Shown here in pieces: positions 17,179 to 25,103 of a stretch of DNA of 64,000 nt. Source of the stretch: Alphaproteobacteria bacterium (GTDB lineage: Bacteria; Pseudomonadota; Alphaproteobacteria; Reyranellales; Reyranellaceae); assembly GCA_019635875.1 (NCBI GenBank), contig JAHBYP010000005.1, positions 1-64,000 of the forward strand. The letters run 5' to 3'. The translations under genes were made by a program, and so were the position numbers. The notes beneath the pieces were generated by a model. That model saw nothing but the letters and a program-made list of their open reading frames with translations. It did no database searches and was not told the origin of the DNA. Every line of letters begins with the position of its first letter. Within the stretch, counting starts at the first letter, position 1.

Positions 17179-18084
17179 ATGGCTGTTGCCTTGATCAACC
17201 CTGCGGTACACCCCGCAGCGATTCCCTATTTCACGCGGTATCCGCTGGAGCCCATTCCCAACAATAAATTCGTGACCATCGAGAAATTCGGCGAGCTTCG
17301 CGACACGGTTGTCGTGAAAGGGAAAGCCACGACCTCGAATCTCACGAACTTGACGACGCTGCTCAAAGCGATCCTCGACAAGGCCAAAGCCGGTGGCGAC
17401 GTGGTTATCGTCATGCATGGCAATGACGCGGGCCTCTTTGTCAGGATAGCGTCGGGGATCGGCTTCAACGCCGCTGCCATGCGTGCTTTGGTAATGGGGC
17501 TGGAGGGGCGAACCGAAGACGACGTAACACACAAGCTCCTGAAACTGACACCAGCCGACTGGAGCAGTCTGAAAGATCAGATGCTGAAGATGCAGGCACT
17601 GGAGCTCAATCGCGTCGATCTCCGCGCATGTGTCGTCGGCAAGGAACCCGATGTCATGTGGTACCTGCAGAAGATCTTCAATTGCGCCGTCTGCTGCGCG
17701 CCCAAGGCCTACGACTTCTATGGGCTCATGGATCTCGGATCGCCAACGAAGGATGCGAAGGTATGGGAGAAATGGTTGGCTTCCCACCCAGGTGCGAATG
17801 TCCAAACGTTTTCTTCGGGTCGTTTCGCGTACCACCACACGATCAGTGAAAACTCGATCAAGGTCGAGGCATTGACGGACAGCCAGGAGGCGGCCACCGG
17901 CTGGGTGACCCGAAACCTCCCAAAAGGGAACTACAGCGGGGGAGCTATCTGGTTCCACGGCCTGACAGACAAGAAGTCGCCGCTAATCTTTGCCGGTGAC
18001 CCTCGGTATCGTGACTACCTCGTCGAAGCAGTGAAGGACGCTCCGATGCCAAAGATTGACGTGAACGCGCCGATCGCTCCCTAG
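17179..18084 (+). CDS. Putative caspase-fold (clan CD-like) protein
   Basis: A 301-residue protein with no signal peptide or membrane helix. Two short motifs look like the catalytic dyad of caspase-like cysteine peptidases: a hydrophobic strand ending in His-Gly, DVVIVMHGND (His80), and a second strand ending in Ala-Cys, VDLRACVVG (Cys151), about 70 residues later. More Cys follow (NCAVCCAP, 169-173). No known family was recognised beyond this pattern, so the assignment is an inference. A GAGGAG ribosome-binding site precedes the ATG at 17179. Base composition is less GC-rich than neighbours and it is flanked by gene remnants, suggesting acquisition. Confidence 0.6.
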   Translation: MAVALINPAVHPAAIPYFTRYPLEPIPNNKFVTIEKFGELRDTVVVKGKATTSNLTNLTTLLKAILDKAKAGGDVVIVMHGNDAGLFVRIASGIGFNAAAMRALVMGLEGRTEDDVTHKLLKLTPADWSSLKDQMLKMQALELNRVDLRACVVGKEPDVMWYLQKIFNCAVCCAPKAYDFYGLMDLGSPTKDAKVWEKWLASHPGANVQTFSSGRFAYHHTISENSIKVEALTDSQEAATGWVTRNLPKGNYSGGAIWFHGLTDKKSPLIFAGDPRYRDYLVEAVKDAPMPKIDVNAPIAP

Positions 18085-18102
18085 GCTGGGCGGCCTCGTC
18101 AC

Positions 18103-18124
18103 TATTTCGATAGTTCCGGAAATA
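18103..18124. promoter_or_regulatory. ArsR-type operator copy before truncated arsR
   Basis: Inverted repeat TATTTC-N10-GAAATA with TTCCG in the spacer, matching the operator at 23124-23145 upstream of the intact arsR gene. It is part of the duplicated block. Confidence 0.5.
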
Positions 18125-18162
18125 TAGTTTCCTCTGTCGGCGCACGGTCCATATTTCCATCG

Positions 18163-18262
18163 ATGAAGCCCGGCGACGCAACCGCCCGGCACGAAGCCCT
18201 GGGCAACCCGATCCGGCTCAAACTCTTCCGCGCCCTGGTGCGCGCGGGAGCGAGGGCGTCAA
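18163..18262 (+). pseudogene. Truncated arsR start (duplicate of 23184 gene)
   Basis: The first ~33 codons are clearly a diverged copy of the ArsR gene at 23184: EALGNPIRLKLFRALVRAG against EALGNPTRLKIFRALVRAG, including its upstream region. The copy stops just before the DNA-recognition helix and is joined to a fragment of the DUF1800 gene. Confidence 0.8.
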
Positions 18263-18485
18263 TCTGCGCCGCCACCCAGCCGCACGGATCGCCGGCGACG
18301 GCCTGCGCCTGTCCGGGCACCTCGCCGAGCCAGAAGCGATTGAGGGCGATGAACGTCGCCACGCCGAGCATTCTTCGTCAGGTTGCCACCACAACAAGCG
18401 ATCGAGTCGGATCGTTGTCGAGCACCTGCGAAGTGTTGTCCTCCTGTCTCGACGGCGTTGCCGGCGCGATATTCGCAGAGCCATC
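18263..18485 (-). pseudogene. Remnant of DUF1800 gene start and its upstream region
   Basis: Bases 18263-18366 are a diverged copy of 21218-21330, the first ~35 codons of the DUF1800 gene on the minus strand (VATFIALNRFWLG, GWVAAQIDALAP). Bases about 18370-18450 match 21418-21500, the region just upstream. The coding part is cut and cannot make a functional protein. Confidence 0.75.
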
Positions 18486-18812
18486 TCGAATGAAACGGCG
18501 CCCATAGTGAGTACCATTTGGCGCGCTCCTTATCGGGCATCTGCGGGTATGGGATTGGGTACGACGCGTCACAAGACGGCCGGCATTGAAGACACCGAAC
18601 CCGCTTCGCGCGCCTCGCACGACACCAAGGTTCAAGGATCTACTGAAAGCGCTGGTCGAGCAGGGCCACTCACCCTGCACGGGGCCGAACGCAGCGCATG
18701 GTACGGCCTTGCGTAAAGCCTGCGCGGATCCCGCCGCTCTTGAAGTGGAACGCAGACACGGCCTTCAGGATCGGGCCGCGCACCGGGCCCGGCACGCCGT
18801 CGGCAGACCGCG
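18486..18812. other. About 330 bp without a supported gene
   Basis: Sequence between the duplicated remnant and the end of the DUF1501 gene. Frames here are short and lack ribosome-binding sites. I see no gene or structured element in it. Confidence 0.5.
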
Positions 18813-19976
18813 CTATGCCCGACGCAACAGCCCGTCCAGCGGCGAGAGCGCGCGGCTCGCGGGAAACACGCGATCCTCGACGAAGCCCGCATCGAGACCC
18901 AGATGGCGGATCAGGGCCGCCTTGAACAGGCGCTCGTAGGCGTTCGCCGCCGGGACATCGCGGCCCTCGTGGAGCGCCCGGTCGGAAAGCCCCGGCCAGT
19001 CGCCGGCGATGCGGCCGCCGGCAACGGCGCCGCCCGCCAGGATGGCCAGGCCGCCGGTGCCGTGATCGGTACCGCCACTGGCATTCTCGGCCGCCGTGCG
19101 CCCGAACTCGGAGACGACCAGCACGACCGTCTCGCGCCAGGCCTCGCCCAGGCCGCGCTTCAGCTCCAGCAGGCCGCGCGCGACGTCCCTCAGCAGCACC
19201 TTCAGCCGTCGCTCCTGGGCGAAATGGGTGTCCCAGCCCTGCGACTCGAGCACCGCCACCCGCGGGCCGTCCGACCGCGCGAGCAGATCGGCCGCGACCG
19301 CTGCCGCCTTGACAAAGACCTGGTCGCCCGTCGCGTCGCCCATGCCGGCCGCCGGTCTGGCGCGTCCGCGCGCGTCGCCAAGCGCGGCCGCGAACAGCGG
19401 ATCGTTGCGATAGGCCATCGTCATGCGCGAGAGGAAATCTTCGTCGACCGCGGGCAGACCGCTCTCGGACCAGCTGCGGATGCGCGCCGGCCCCTGCAGG
19501 ATCAGCGGCACAGCCGGCCCCAATGCCAGGCCCAGCCGGCGATCGCCGCCGTTGAGCCCGAGGATCGCCCGGTTGAGCCAGCCGTCCGGCGCGCCATAGG
19601 GTTTGCCGCTGCCGTTCTCCAGCATGTTCTGGCCGTCGAAATGCGATCGGTCGCGATAGCGTGTGGCGGCGGCCGGCACGAACAGCAGCTCGCCCGCCCG
19701 GTAGAGCGGCATGAGATCGCCCAGCGCCGGATGCAGGCCGAAGCGGCCGTCGAGATCGAGCGCCGCATCGGGCGGCAGCGCCAGGGTGGGCCGCAGTCGA
19801 CGATAATCCTTGTCGCCGTGCGGCGGCAAAGCGTGCAGGCCATCGAGCGCGCCGCGCAGCAGGACCAGGACGAAGCGCCTGTCCGTCGGCGCGGCGGCGA
19901 AGGTCGCCCGCGCGGCGGTGAGGACAGCGAGCGCGCTGGCACCCGCGAGAAGAGACCGACGCTCCAGCATGCTCAT
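18813..19976 (-). CDS. DUF1501 secreted protein (Tat signal)
   Basis: A 387-residue protein with an N-terminal twin-arginine-like signal ERRSLLAGASALAVLTAA and the body of the DUF1501 family: FVLVLLRGALDGLHALPPHGD, a FGLHPALGDLMPLY stretch, ESQGWDTH, VVSEFGRTAAENASGGTDHGTG. The last motif, with Ser-Glu-Phe-Gly-Arg and Asp-His-Gly, recalls the metal site of alkaline-phosphatase-superfamily enzymes, to which DUF1501 is distantly related. The start ATG overlaps the DUF1800 stop (ATGA), so both are co-translated. DUF1800-DUF1501 pairs are widespread; their joint function is not established. Confidence 0.9.
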   Translation of the reverse strand: MSMLERRSLLAGASALAVLTAARATFAAAPTDRRFVLVLLRGALDGLHALPPHGDKDYRRLRPTLALPPDAALDLDGRFGLHPALGDLMPLYRAGELLFVPAAATRYRDRSHFDGQNMLENGSGKPYGAPDGWLNRAILGLNGGDRRLGLALGPAVPLILQGPARIRSWSESGLPAVDEDFLSRMTMAYRNDPLFAAALGDARGRARPAAGMGDATGDQVFVKAAAVAADLLARSDGPRVAVLESQGWDTHFAQERRLKVLLRDVARGLLELKRGLGEAWRETVVLVVSEFGRTAAENASGGTDHGTGGLAILAGGAVAGGRIAGDWPGLSDRALHEGRDVPAANAYERLFKAALIRHLGLDAGFVEDRVFPASRALSPLDGLLRRA

Positions 19977-21331
19977 CTCCTCTGGAATTCCGCGCTCGCC
20001 AGCACGAGCGCGATCGCCGCGTCGCCCGAGGGCGCGAGCGTCACGCCCTGCCGCGTCGGCTCGCCGGCGACGGGGCCGATGACGTCGTCGAGGAAGCGTG
20101 CGGGTTGCAGGGTCGCCGGCACGGAGCCGGCGAGGCTGCGGACCCATTCGATCCGCCGCAACAGCGATTCCGGCGCGATCCAATGCCTGGCCGTGTCGCC
20201 CCAGCCCTGCGGCGACGGCGCGGTGAACGGCGCCTGTCCCAGTGTCTGGAACGGCGCGACGACATCCGCCGCTCTTGCCGTCGTGTTGCCGAGCGCGCGA
20301 TGGACGGCGACGACGAACTCGTAGTGCGTCTTGACCTTGGGCAGCGGCGCGCGCCAGACCGCCTCCAGATCGATCAGCGCGCGGCAGACCGCCGCCAGAT
20401 CGCCGTCGCTCGACTGGAAGACGCCGGCGATGCGCGCTACCGCGTCCGCCGGTGGGTCGTCGGCGAGGAAATGGCGGACGAGCTTGGTCGCCAGATGTCG
20501 CGCCGTCGCGGGATGGCGCGCGAGGTCGTCGAGAATCGCCAGACCTTCGTCCGCGCCGGCCTCGGCGTAGGTCCTGCCGAGCACGGTCTTGGGGCCGGGC
20601 TCATGGAACACCGGGTTGAACTCGAAGTCGCCATGCACCGGACGCTTGTCCTGGTTGGGACGAAAGCCGCCGTGGCTCCAGCCGGTGATCGCCTTGGCGA
20701 GCTCGATCACGTCCGGCTGGCCGTAGCCGCCGTTCACGCCCAGCGTGTGCAGCTCGAGGATCTCGCGGGCGAGGTTCTCGTTGAGGGTTCGTGCGTCGGC
20801 GCCGCGCGCGAGCCGCCGTCGGCCGGCGTCCGACCGTGGGCCGATGGAGATGATGTTGTCGAGGTAGCTCAGCATGCACGGGTGGCGGCAGACCGCCTTG
20901 AGCATGTCGGCGAAGCGGCCGAAGACATGCGGGCGGATCGCCTCGCGCTCGTAGGCCGGGATGGCCGGGCCGACGATGGCGCGGGTCCGGCTGACGGTGA
21001 AATGGTTCGACCAGAAGAGTGCCATCCTTTCCGCAAAGGGCTGCGCGGTGTCGATGGCGTGCCGGGCGCGGGCGGCGACCTCGGGCCAGAAGACGGCGCG
21101 ATAGAGGCGGCGCGCCGTCTCGTTCAGCCGTTCGGGTCCCTCGTTCGCGGCGCGGTGCATCTCCGCCAGGGTGCCGGCCGAAGCCCGTCCGCCGGCCGTG
21201 CCGGGCGCCGCACGCTTGTCGATCTGCGCTGCCACCCAGCCGCGCGGATCGCTGTCGACGGCCGGCGCCTTGCCGGGTGCCGCGCCGAGCCCAAATCGGT
21301 TGAGCGCGATGAATGTCGCCACGTCCCGCAT
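19973..21331 (-). CDS. DUF1800 family protein
   Basis: A 452-residue protein of the DUF1800 family. Seen are VATFIALNRFGLG at the N-terminus, FWSNHFTVSRTRAIVGPAI, YEREAIRPHVFGRFADMLKA, HPCMLSYLDN, NENLAREILELHTLGVNGGY and the downstream AKAITGWS. These are family hallmarks in the usual order. The ATG at 21331 follows GGAGAGG; an in-frame ATG at 21355 is less likely. It is the first gene of a two-gene operon with DUF1501. A diverged fragment of its 5' end is found at 18263-18366. Confidence 0.92.
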   Translation of the reverse strand: MRDVATFIALNRFGLGAAPGKAPAVDSDPRGWVAAQIDKRAAPGTAGGRASAGTLAEMHRAANEGPERLNETARRLYRAVFWPEVAARARHAIDTAQPFAERMALFWSNHFTVSRTRAIVGPAIPAYEREAIRPHVFGRFADMLKAVCRHPCMLSYLDNIISIGPRSDAGRRRLARGADARTLNENLAREILELHTLGVNGGYGQPDVIELAKAITGWSHGGFRPNQDKRPVHGDFEFNPVFHEPGPKTVLGRTYAEAGADEGLAILDDLARHPATARHLATKLVRHFLADDPPADAVARIAGVFQSSDGDLAAVCRALIDLEAVWRAPLPKVKTHYEFVVAVHRALGNTTARAADVVAPFQTLGQAPFTAPSPQGWGDTARHWIAPESLLRRIEWVRSLAGSVPATLQPARFLDDVIGPVAGEPTRQGVTLAPSGDAAIALVLASAEFQRR

Positions 21332-21494
21332 GCACCGCCTCTCCAGTCGAGCCACTGACTAGATGACCGGCGGCGGCGCCTCATCCGCTTTTGCGTATCA
21401 TTCGGTGACGGTCGTGTGTCGTCAGGTTGCCATCACAACAAGCGATTTATCGGATCGTCGCCCGGTACCTGCGAAGCCTCGGCCTCCAGTCGAG

Positions 21495-21728
21495 AACCTG
21501 ACGGCGATCGAGCATTTCGTGGCGCGCCTGGAGGTGCTGCCCTTCGCCGACAAGGCCGCCGCGCATTACGGCCAGTTGCGGGCCGAGCTTGAGCGTGCCG
21601 GAACGCCCTGCGGATCGCATGACATGCGGATCGGCGGCCACGCCCGCAGCGAGGGATTGATCCTCGTGACGAACAACATGCGGGAGTTCGCCCGCATGCC
21701 GAGGATACGGACCGAAAACTGGGTCTGA
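21495..21728 (+). pseudogene. VapC/PIN-domain toxin, C-terminal fragment
   Basis: About 77 residues match the C-terminal half of VapC toxins: ARLEVLPFADKAAAHYGQLR, ELERAGTPCGSHDMRIGGHA and LILVTNNMREFARMPRIRTE followed by NWV. The family's N-terminal half, with the first active-site Asp and the partner VapB gene, is missing. One acidic site survives as HDMRIGGHA. It is therefore a truncated, inactive toxin gene. Confidence 0.75.
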
Positions 21729-22007
21729 GACGGATCCGCCGCCGGCATCCTGGTCGACACAAGCGGCGGCCGAAGAGCGGTTCGAATGCCATCGGGGCCC
21801 GTCCGCGGTGCATGGTACGGGCCCCTCTGATCAGGCCGGCGCGGCGCGCCAGCCAAGCAAGGCATGGGTAGCATCTCAGTTTGGGTTTTCCACCCGCTTG
21901 GCAACCTTGCCAACCCTCGAGTCTGACGTCAATCTGACTGACCCAAGGGCCGATCGTCGTGTCAGCGTCCAGGGAGGCGCCACACCGCCCGAGGCAGGGA
22001 GGTACCG

Positions 22008-23066
22008 ATGGCCACGCCAAAGCACGCCGGTGCTGACTCCGTGCTGGACCTCACGGCGCAAAATTTCGCAGCGCTGTCGGACTTGGCCAAAGAGGCCGCA
22101 AGCGACGCGGGCGACTCGATCGTGGAACTCGTCGAGCGTGGCGGCCTGTTCCTCGGCAATGCCATGCTCTTCGTCAACGCCTATCACAACATCACCGTTT
22201 CGCAGTACCAGGCGGCCGCGGGCAAGATCGAGCGGACCGCCGGCACGATCACCGTTTCGGTGCGCGAATATGCCAACACACGTCTCACCAACCGCGCCGG
22301 CAACGCGCCGAAGGTTCGACTCGGGCTCAAGGACATCCTGCTGTTCCAGCTGCCCGGGATGCTGAAGGGTCATCTCGATGTCGACAGCCGCGACCGCACG
22401 CTGACGATCAGCAAGGACGGCAAGACCCTTCTCTCGGTCGGCTGGGGAGAGGTCAACGCCAGCTTCAACGGCAAGGGCTCGCCGCGGATGATGGCCAGGA
22501 CGATCGAGCTGCTGCAGATCTGGATCGTGCTCTGCAGCGAGGTCCTGGGGCGCAGCACCGTGCGAGCCAAGATCGGCAAGAAGGACGCGCGGGAGACGCA
22601 CGACTACGCCATCGAGGACCTGCAGACGATGGTCGATGACTATCTCGGCGTCGACTGCAACGGCTTCACCGGGCTCTATCTCAAGGCGAAGTTTCCCAAG
22701 CTCACGGTCACTTCCCAGACCACCGAGGAGGCGTATGTGAGCCGGGAGGCACACAACCGCAAGACGCCCGCCGACATCAAGGCCGACGACATCGTGGCAT
22801 TCAACGACGGCTCCTATCACCACGTCGCGATGGTGGGCGCCGTGCTGATGCACCTGCCGGGCGAGACGCTGGTCATCCTCTCCGAAGCGCGATCGTCCAG
22901 CCTGGTGCACGGCGGCCCGCAATCGAACCTCTGGCGCGTGCGCCAGCACGTGATCAAGGACTCCAAGGGCAGGCCCACGGGGAAGACGGCGGAGGGCAAG
23001 TTCGACATCGTCGGCCGCGGCAAGGACAAGTTCGTGAAAATCGCCTCGCCGGACAGGTTCAAGTGA
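22008..23066 (+). CDS. Putative NlpC/P60-like cysteine peptidase or amidase
   Basis: A 352-residue protein without signal peptide. The C-terminal ~150 residues show an NlpC/P60-type papain-like pattern: GVDCNGFTGLYL (Cys217) and, about 55 residues later, SYHHVAMVGAVL (His271/272), followed by the strand LVILSEARSSS. The spacing suits a cell-wall or peptide hydrolase. The N-terminal ~200 residues are helical with unknown role. A GGGAGG ribosome-binding site lies before the ATG. No membrane segment, lipobox or immunity-like neighbour is seen. The call rests on motifs only. Confidence 0.6.
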   Translation: MATPKHAGADSVLDLTAQNFAALSDLAKEAASDAGDSIVELVERGGLFLGNAMLFVNAYHNITVSQYQAAAGKIERTAGTITVSVREYANTRLTNRAGNAPKVRLGLKDILLFQLPGMLKGHLDVDSRDRTLTISKDGKTLLSVGWGEVNASFNGKGSPRMMARTIELLQIWIVLCSEVLGRSTVRAKIGKKDARETHDYAIEDLQTMVDDYLGVDCNGFTGLYLKAKFPKLTVTSQTTEEAYVSREAHNRKTPADIKADDIVAFNDGSYHHVAMVGAVLMHLPGETLVILSEARSSSLVHGGPQSNLWRVRQHVIKDSKGRPTGKTAEGKFDIVGRGKDKFVKIASPDRFK

Positions 23067-23123
23067 GACTTGATGCGGCCCGGCGCATGACGGCCGAGTG
23101 ACATCGCCGAGGATCGCCAGCTC

Positions 23124-23145
23124 TATTTCTATACTTCCGGAAATA
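23124..23145. promoter_or_regulatory. ArsR operator before arsR
   Basis: Inverted repeat TATTTC-N10-GAAATA with the palindrome TTCCGGAA inside, 39 nt before the arsR ATG. Related sequences lie at 18103-18124 and, with a degraded right arm, at 23526-23547 between arsR and the flavoprotein gene. A TTGACT -35-like hexamer follows. Confidence 0.6.
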
Positions 23146-23183
23146 CCGTTGACTCTCCGCGCCCGCCGCCTATATTGGTATCC

Positions 23184-23510
23184 ATGAAGCTCGACGACGC
23201 TGCCGCCCGGCTCGAGGCCCTGGGCAACCCGACCCGGCTCAAGATCTTCCGCGCCCTGGTGCGCGCGGGGGCCGAGGGCATGGCGGTGGGCAGGCTGCAG
23301 GACCGCCTCGACATCGCCGCCTCGACGCTCTCGCATCACCTGAAGTCGCTGATCACCGTCGGCCTGGTGCGCCAGACGCGCGAGGGCACGACCCTGATCT
23401 GCCACGCCAACTATGTGCTGATGCGCGACCTGGTCGGCTACATGGTCGAGCAGTGCTGCGCCGAGGGAACCTGCGTGCCGGTGGGCCTGACCAAACCCAG
23501 GGCCGCGTAA
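23184..23510 (+). CDS. arsR: ArsR-family metalloregulator
   Basis: A 108-residue winged-helix repressor: LGNPTRLKIFRALVRAG, the recognition region ASTLSHHLKSLITVGLV, the wing RQTREGTTLICHANY, and a C-terminal vicinal Cys pair in EQCCAEGTC that could bind As(III) or Sb(III). Metal binding there would release DNA, as in other ArsR proteins with C-terminal sites. It starts the operon arsR-flavoprotein-MFS and likely binds the inverted repeat at 23124. The ATG at 23184 was preferred to TTG 23175. Confidence 0.9.
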   Translation: MKLDDAAARLEALGNPTRLKIFRALVRAGAEGMAVGRLQDRLDIAASTLSHHLKSLITVGLVRQTREGTTLICHANYVLMRDLVGYMVEQCCAEGTCVPVGLTKPRAA

Positions 23511-23525
23511 AAAAATTTGCCCGAC

Positions 23526-23547
23526 TATTTCGATGATTCCGGAAGGA
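23526..23547. promoter_or_regulatory. Second ArsR-type half operator
   Basis: TATTTC-N10-GAAGGA, the left half and spacer being the same as in the arsR operator. It sits between arsR and the flavoprotein gene and could allow separate control of the latter. Confidence 0.4.
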
Positions 23548-23561
23548 CAGGAGTAGACAGG

Positions 23562-24959
23562 ATGCCCGACGCCCTCACCCGCCCGCTCACCGTCGCCATC
23601 ATCGGCGGCGGCCCGGTCGGCCTCGCCGCCGCCGCGCACGCGCTGGAGCGCGGCCTGGAGCCTGTCGTGCTCGAAGCCGGGCCCGAGGCGGCGCACGCGG
23701 TGCGTCAGTGGAGCCATGTGCGCATGTTCTCGCCGTGGGAATACAACATCGACAAGGCGGCCGAGCGGCTGCTGGCGGCGAGCGGCTGGAACCCGCCGGA
23801 GCCCGGCGACTATCCCACCGGCGCCGAGCTGGTCGAGCGCTACCTCGAGCCGCTGGCGAGCCGCACGGCGCTGAAGGACCGCATCCGCACCAGCAGCACG
23901 GTCACATCGATCGGCCGCGTCGGCTTCGACAAGGTCAGGACGAAAGGCCGCGAGGCCGCGCCGTTCGACGTGCGCTACCGCAACGGCAAGGGACCGGAAT
24001 CGCTGCGCGCCGACGCGGTGATCGACGCCTCGGGCACCTGGCTGGCGCCCAACCCGGCCGGCGCCGACGGCCGACCGGCGGTCGGCGAAGGCGAGGTGCA
24101 GGACCGGCTGGCCTACGGCATGCCCGACGTGCTGGGCCGCGATCGCGCGCGCTATGCCGGCAAGACGGTGGCCGTCGCCGGCGCCGGCCACTCCGCCATC
24201 GGCACCCTGATCGATCTGGCGCGGCTGGCCGACGAGGCGCCGGGCACGAAGGCGATCTGGCTGCTGCGCGGCGAGGATCCGGCCAAGGCCTTCGGCGGCG
24301 GCGCCAACGACAAGCTCGCCGCGCGCGGCGCGCTGGGTGCGGCCTTCGCCGCCCTCGTCGCCTCGGGCAAGGTCGCGGTCGAGAGCGGCTTTCGCATCAC
24401 GCATCTCAGCCGCATGCAGGACGGCCTGCGCATCGGCGCCGGCTCGGCCTGCTGCGGCCGCCATGTCGAGGCCGACGAGCTGGTGGTGTCGACCGGCTTC
24501 CGCCCCGAGCTCGACTTCCTGCGCGAGATCAGGCTCTCGCTCGATCCGGCGCTGGAGTGCCCGCCCGAGCTGGCACCGCTGATCGATCCCAACCTGCACA
24601 GCTGCGGCACGGTGCGCCCGCACGGCGCGCGCGAGCTGGCGCAGCCCGAGCCCGGCTTCTACTTCGCCGGCATGAAGTCCTACGGCCGCGCGCCGACCTT
24701 CCTGATGCTCACCGGTTACGAGCAGGTGCGCTCGATCGTCGCCGAGATCGCCGGCGACCACGAAGCGGCGCGCAAGGTCGAGCTGGTGCTGCCCGAGACC
24801 GGCGTGTGCAGCGGACCGGGTCCGTTGGCCCAGGCGCAGACCGTCGCCGCCGGCTGCTGCGGCGGCCCGGCGCCGGCCGAGGTCAAGGCCGTCGTGCCCG
24901 ACGCCTGCTGCGTCGTCGACGCCGAGAAGAAGCTGCAGGGCACGAAGGGCTGCGGTTGA
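23562..24959 (+). CDS. FAD/NAD(P)H flavoprotein of an ars operon, Cys-rich tail
   Basis: A 465-residue flavin-dependent oxidoreductase/monooxygenase-like protein. The N-terminal FAD fold reads VAIIGGGPVGLAAAAHAL, the NAD(P)H fold VAVAGAGHSAIGTLIDLA, and the family's VVSTGFRPELDFL is present. The last ~55 residues carry separated cysteines (TGVCSGPG, AAGCCGGP, DACCVVD, KGCG), an unusual tail that could hold metalloid. Placement between arsR and an MFS gene fits the ArsO-like flavoproteins known in arsenic operons, but the reaction is not established. GGAG precedes the ATG at 23562; TTG at 23517 is an alternative. Confidence 0.75.
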   Translation: MPDALTRPLTVAIIGGGPVGLAAAAHALERGLEPVVLEAGPEAAHAVRQWSHVRMFSPWEYNIDKAAERLLAASGWNPPEPGDYPTGAELVERYLEPLASRTALKDRIRTSSTVTSIGRVGFDKVRTKGREAAPFDVRYRNGKGPESLRADAVIDASGTWLAPNPAGADGRPAVGEGEVQDRLAYGMPDVLGRDRARYAGKTVAVAGAGHSAIGTLIDLARLADEAPGTKAIWLLRGEDPAKAFGGGANDKLAARGALGAAFAALVASGKVAVESGFRITHLSRMQDGLRIGAGSACCGRHVEADELVVSTGFRPELDFLREIRLSLDPALECPPELAPLIDPNLHSCGTVRPHGARELAQPEPGFYFAGMKSYGRAPTFLMLTGYEQVRSIVAEIAGDHEAARKVELVLPETGVCSGPGPLAQAQTVAAGCCGGPAPAEVKAVVPDACCVVDAEKKLQGTKGCG

Positions 24960-24977
24960 GTGACTCGATACACCGTC

Positions 24978-25097
24978 CCTTCCCCCGGAGGGGGAAGGTG
25001 CCCGAAGGGCGGAAGGGGGATGTCGAAGACGGACACCGAGTGCGTTGAAGCATCCCCCATCCGGCGCTGCGCGCCACCTTCCCCCTCCGGGGGAAGG
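24978..25097. repeat. Type A palindromic repeat, copy 1
   Basis: 120-bp element starting CCTTCCCCCGGAGGGGGAAG and ending in the same hairpin, with an inner GGATGTCGAAGACGGACACC and GCATCCCC. Its right arm (GGGGGAAGG) ends 7 nt before the MFS ATG and serves as its ribosome-binding site. Confidence 0.9.
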
Positions 25098-25103
25098 TAA
25101 CGC

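Noticed and set aside
16798..23066. Prophage or integrative element
   Set aside because: No integrase, transposase or direct attachment repeats were seen, despite the patchy gene content.
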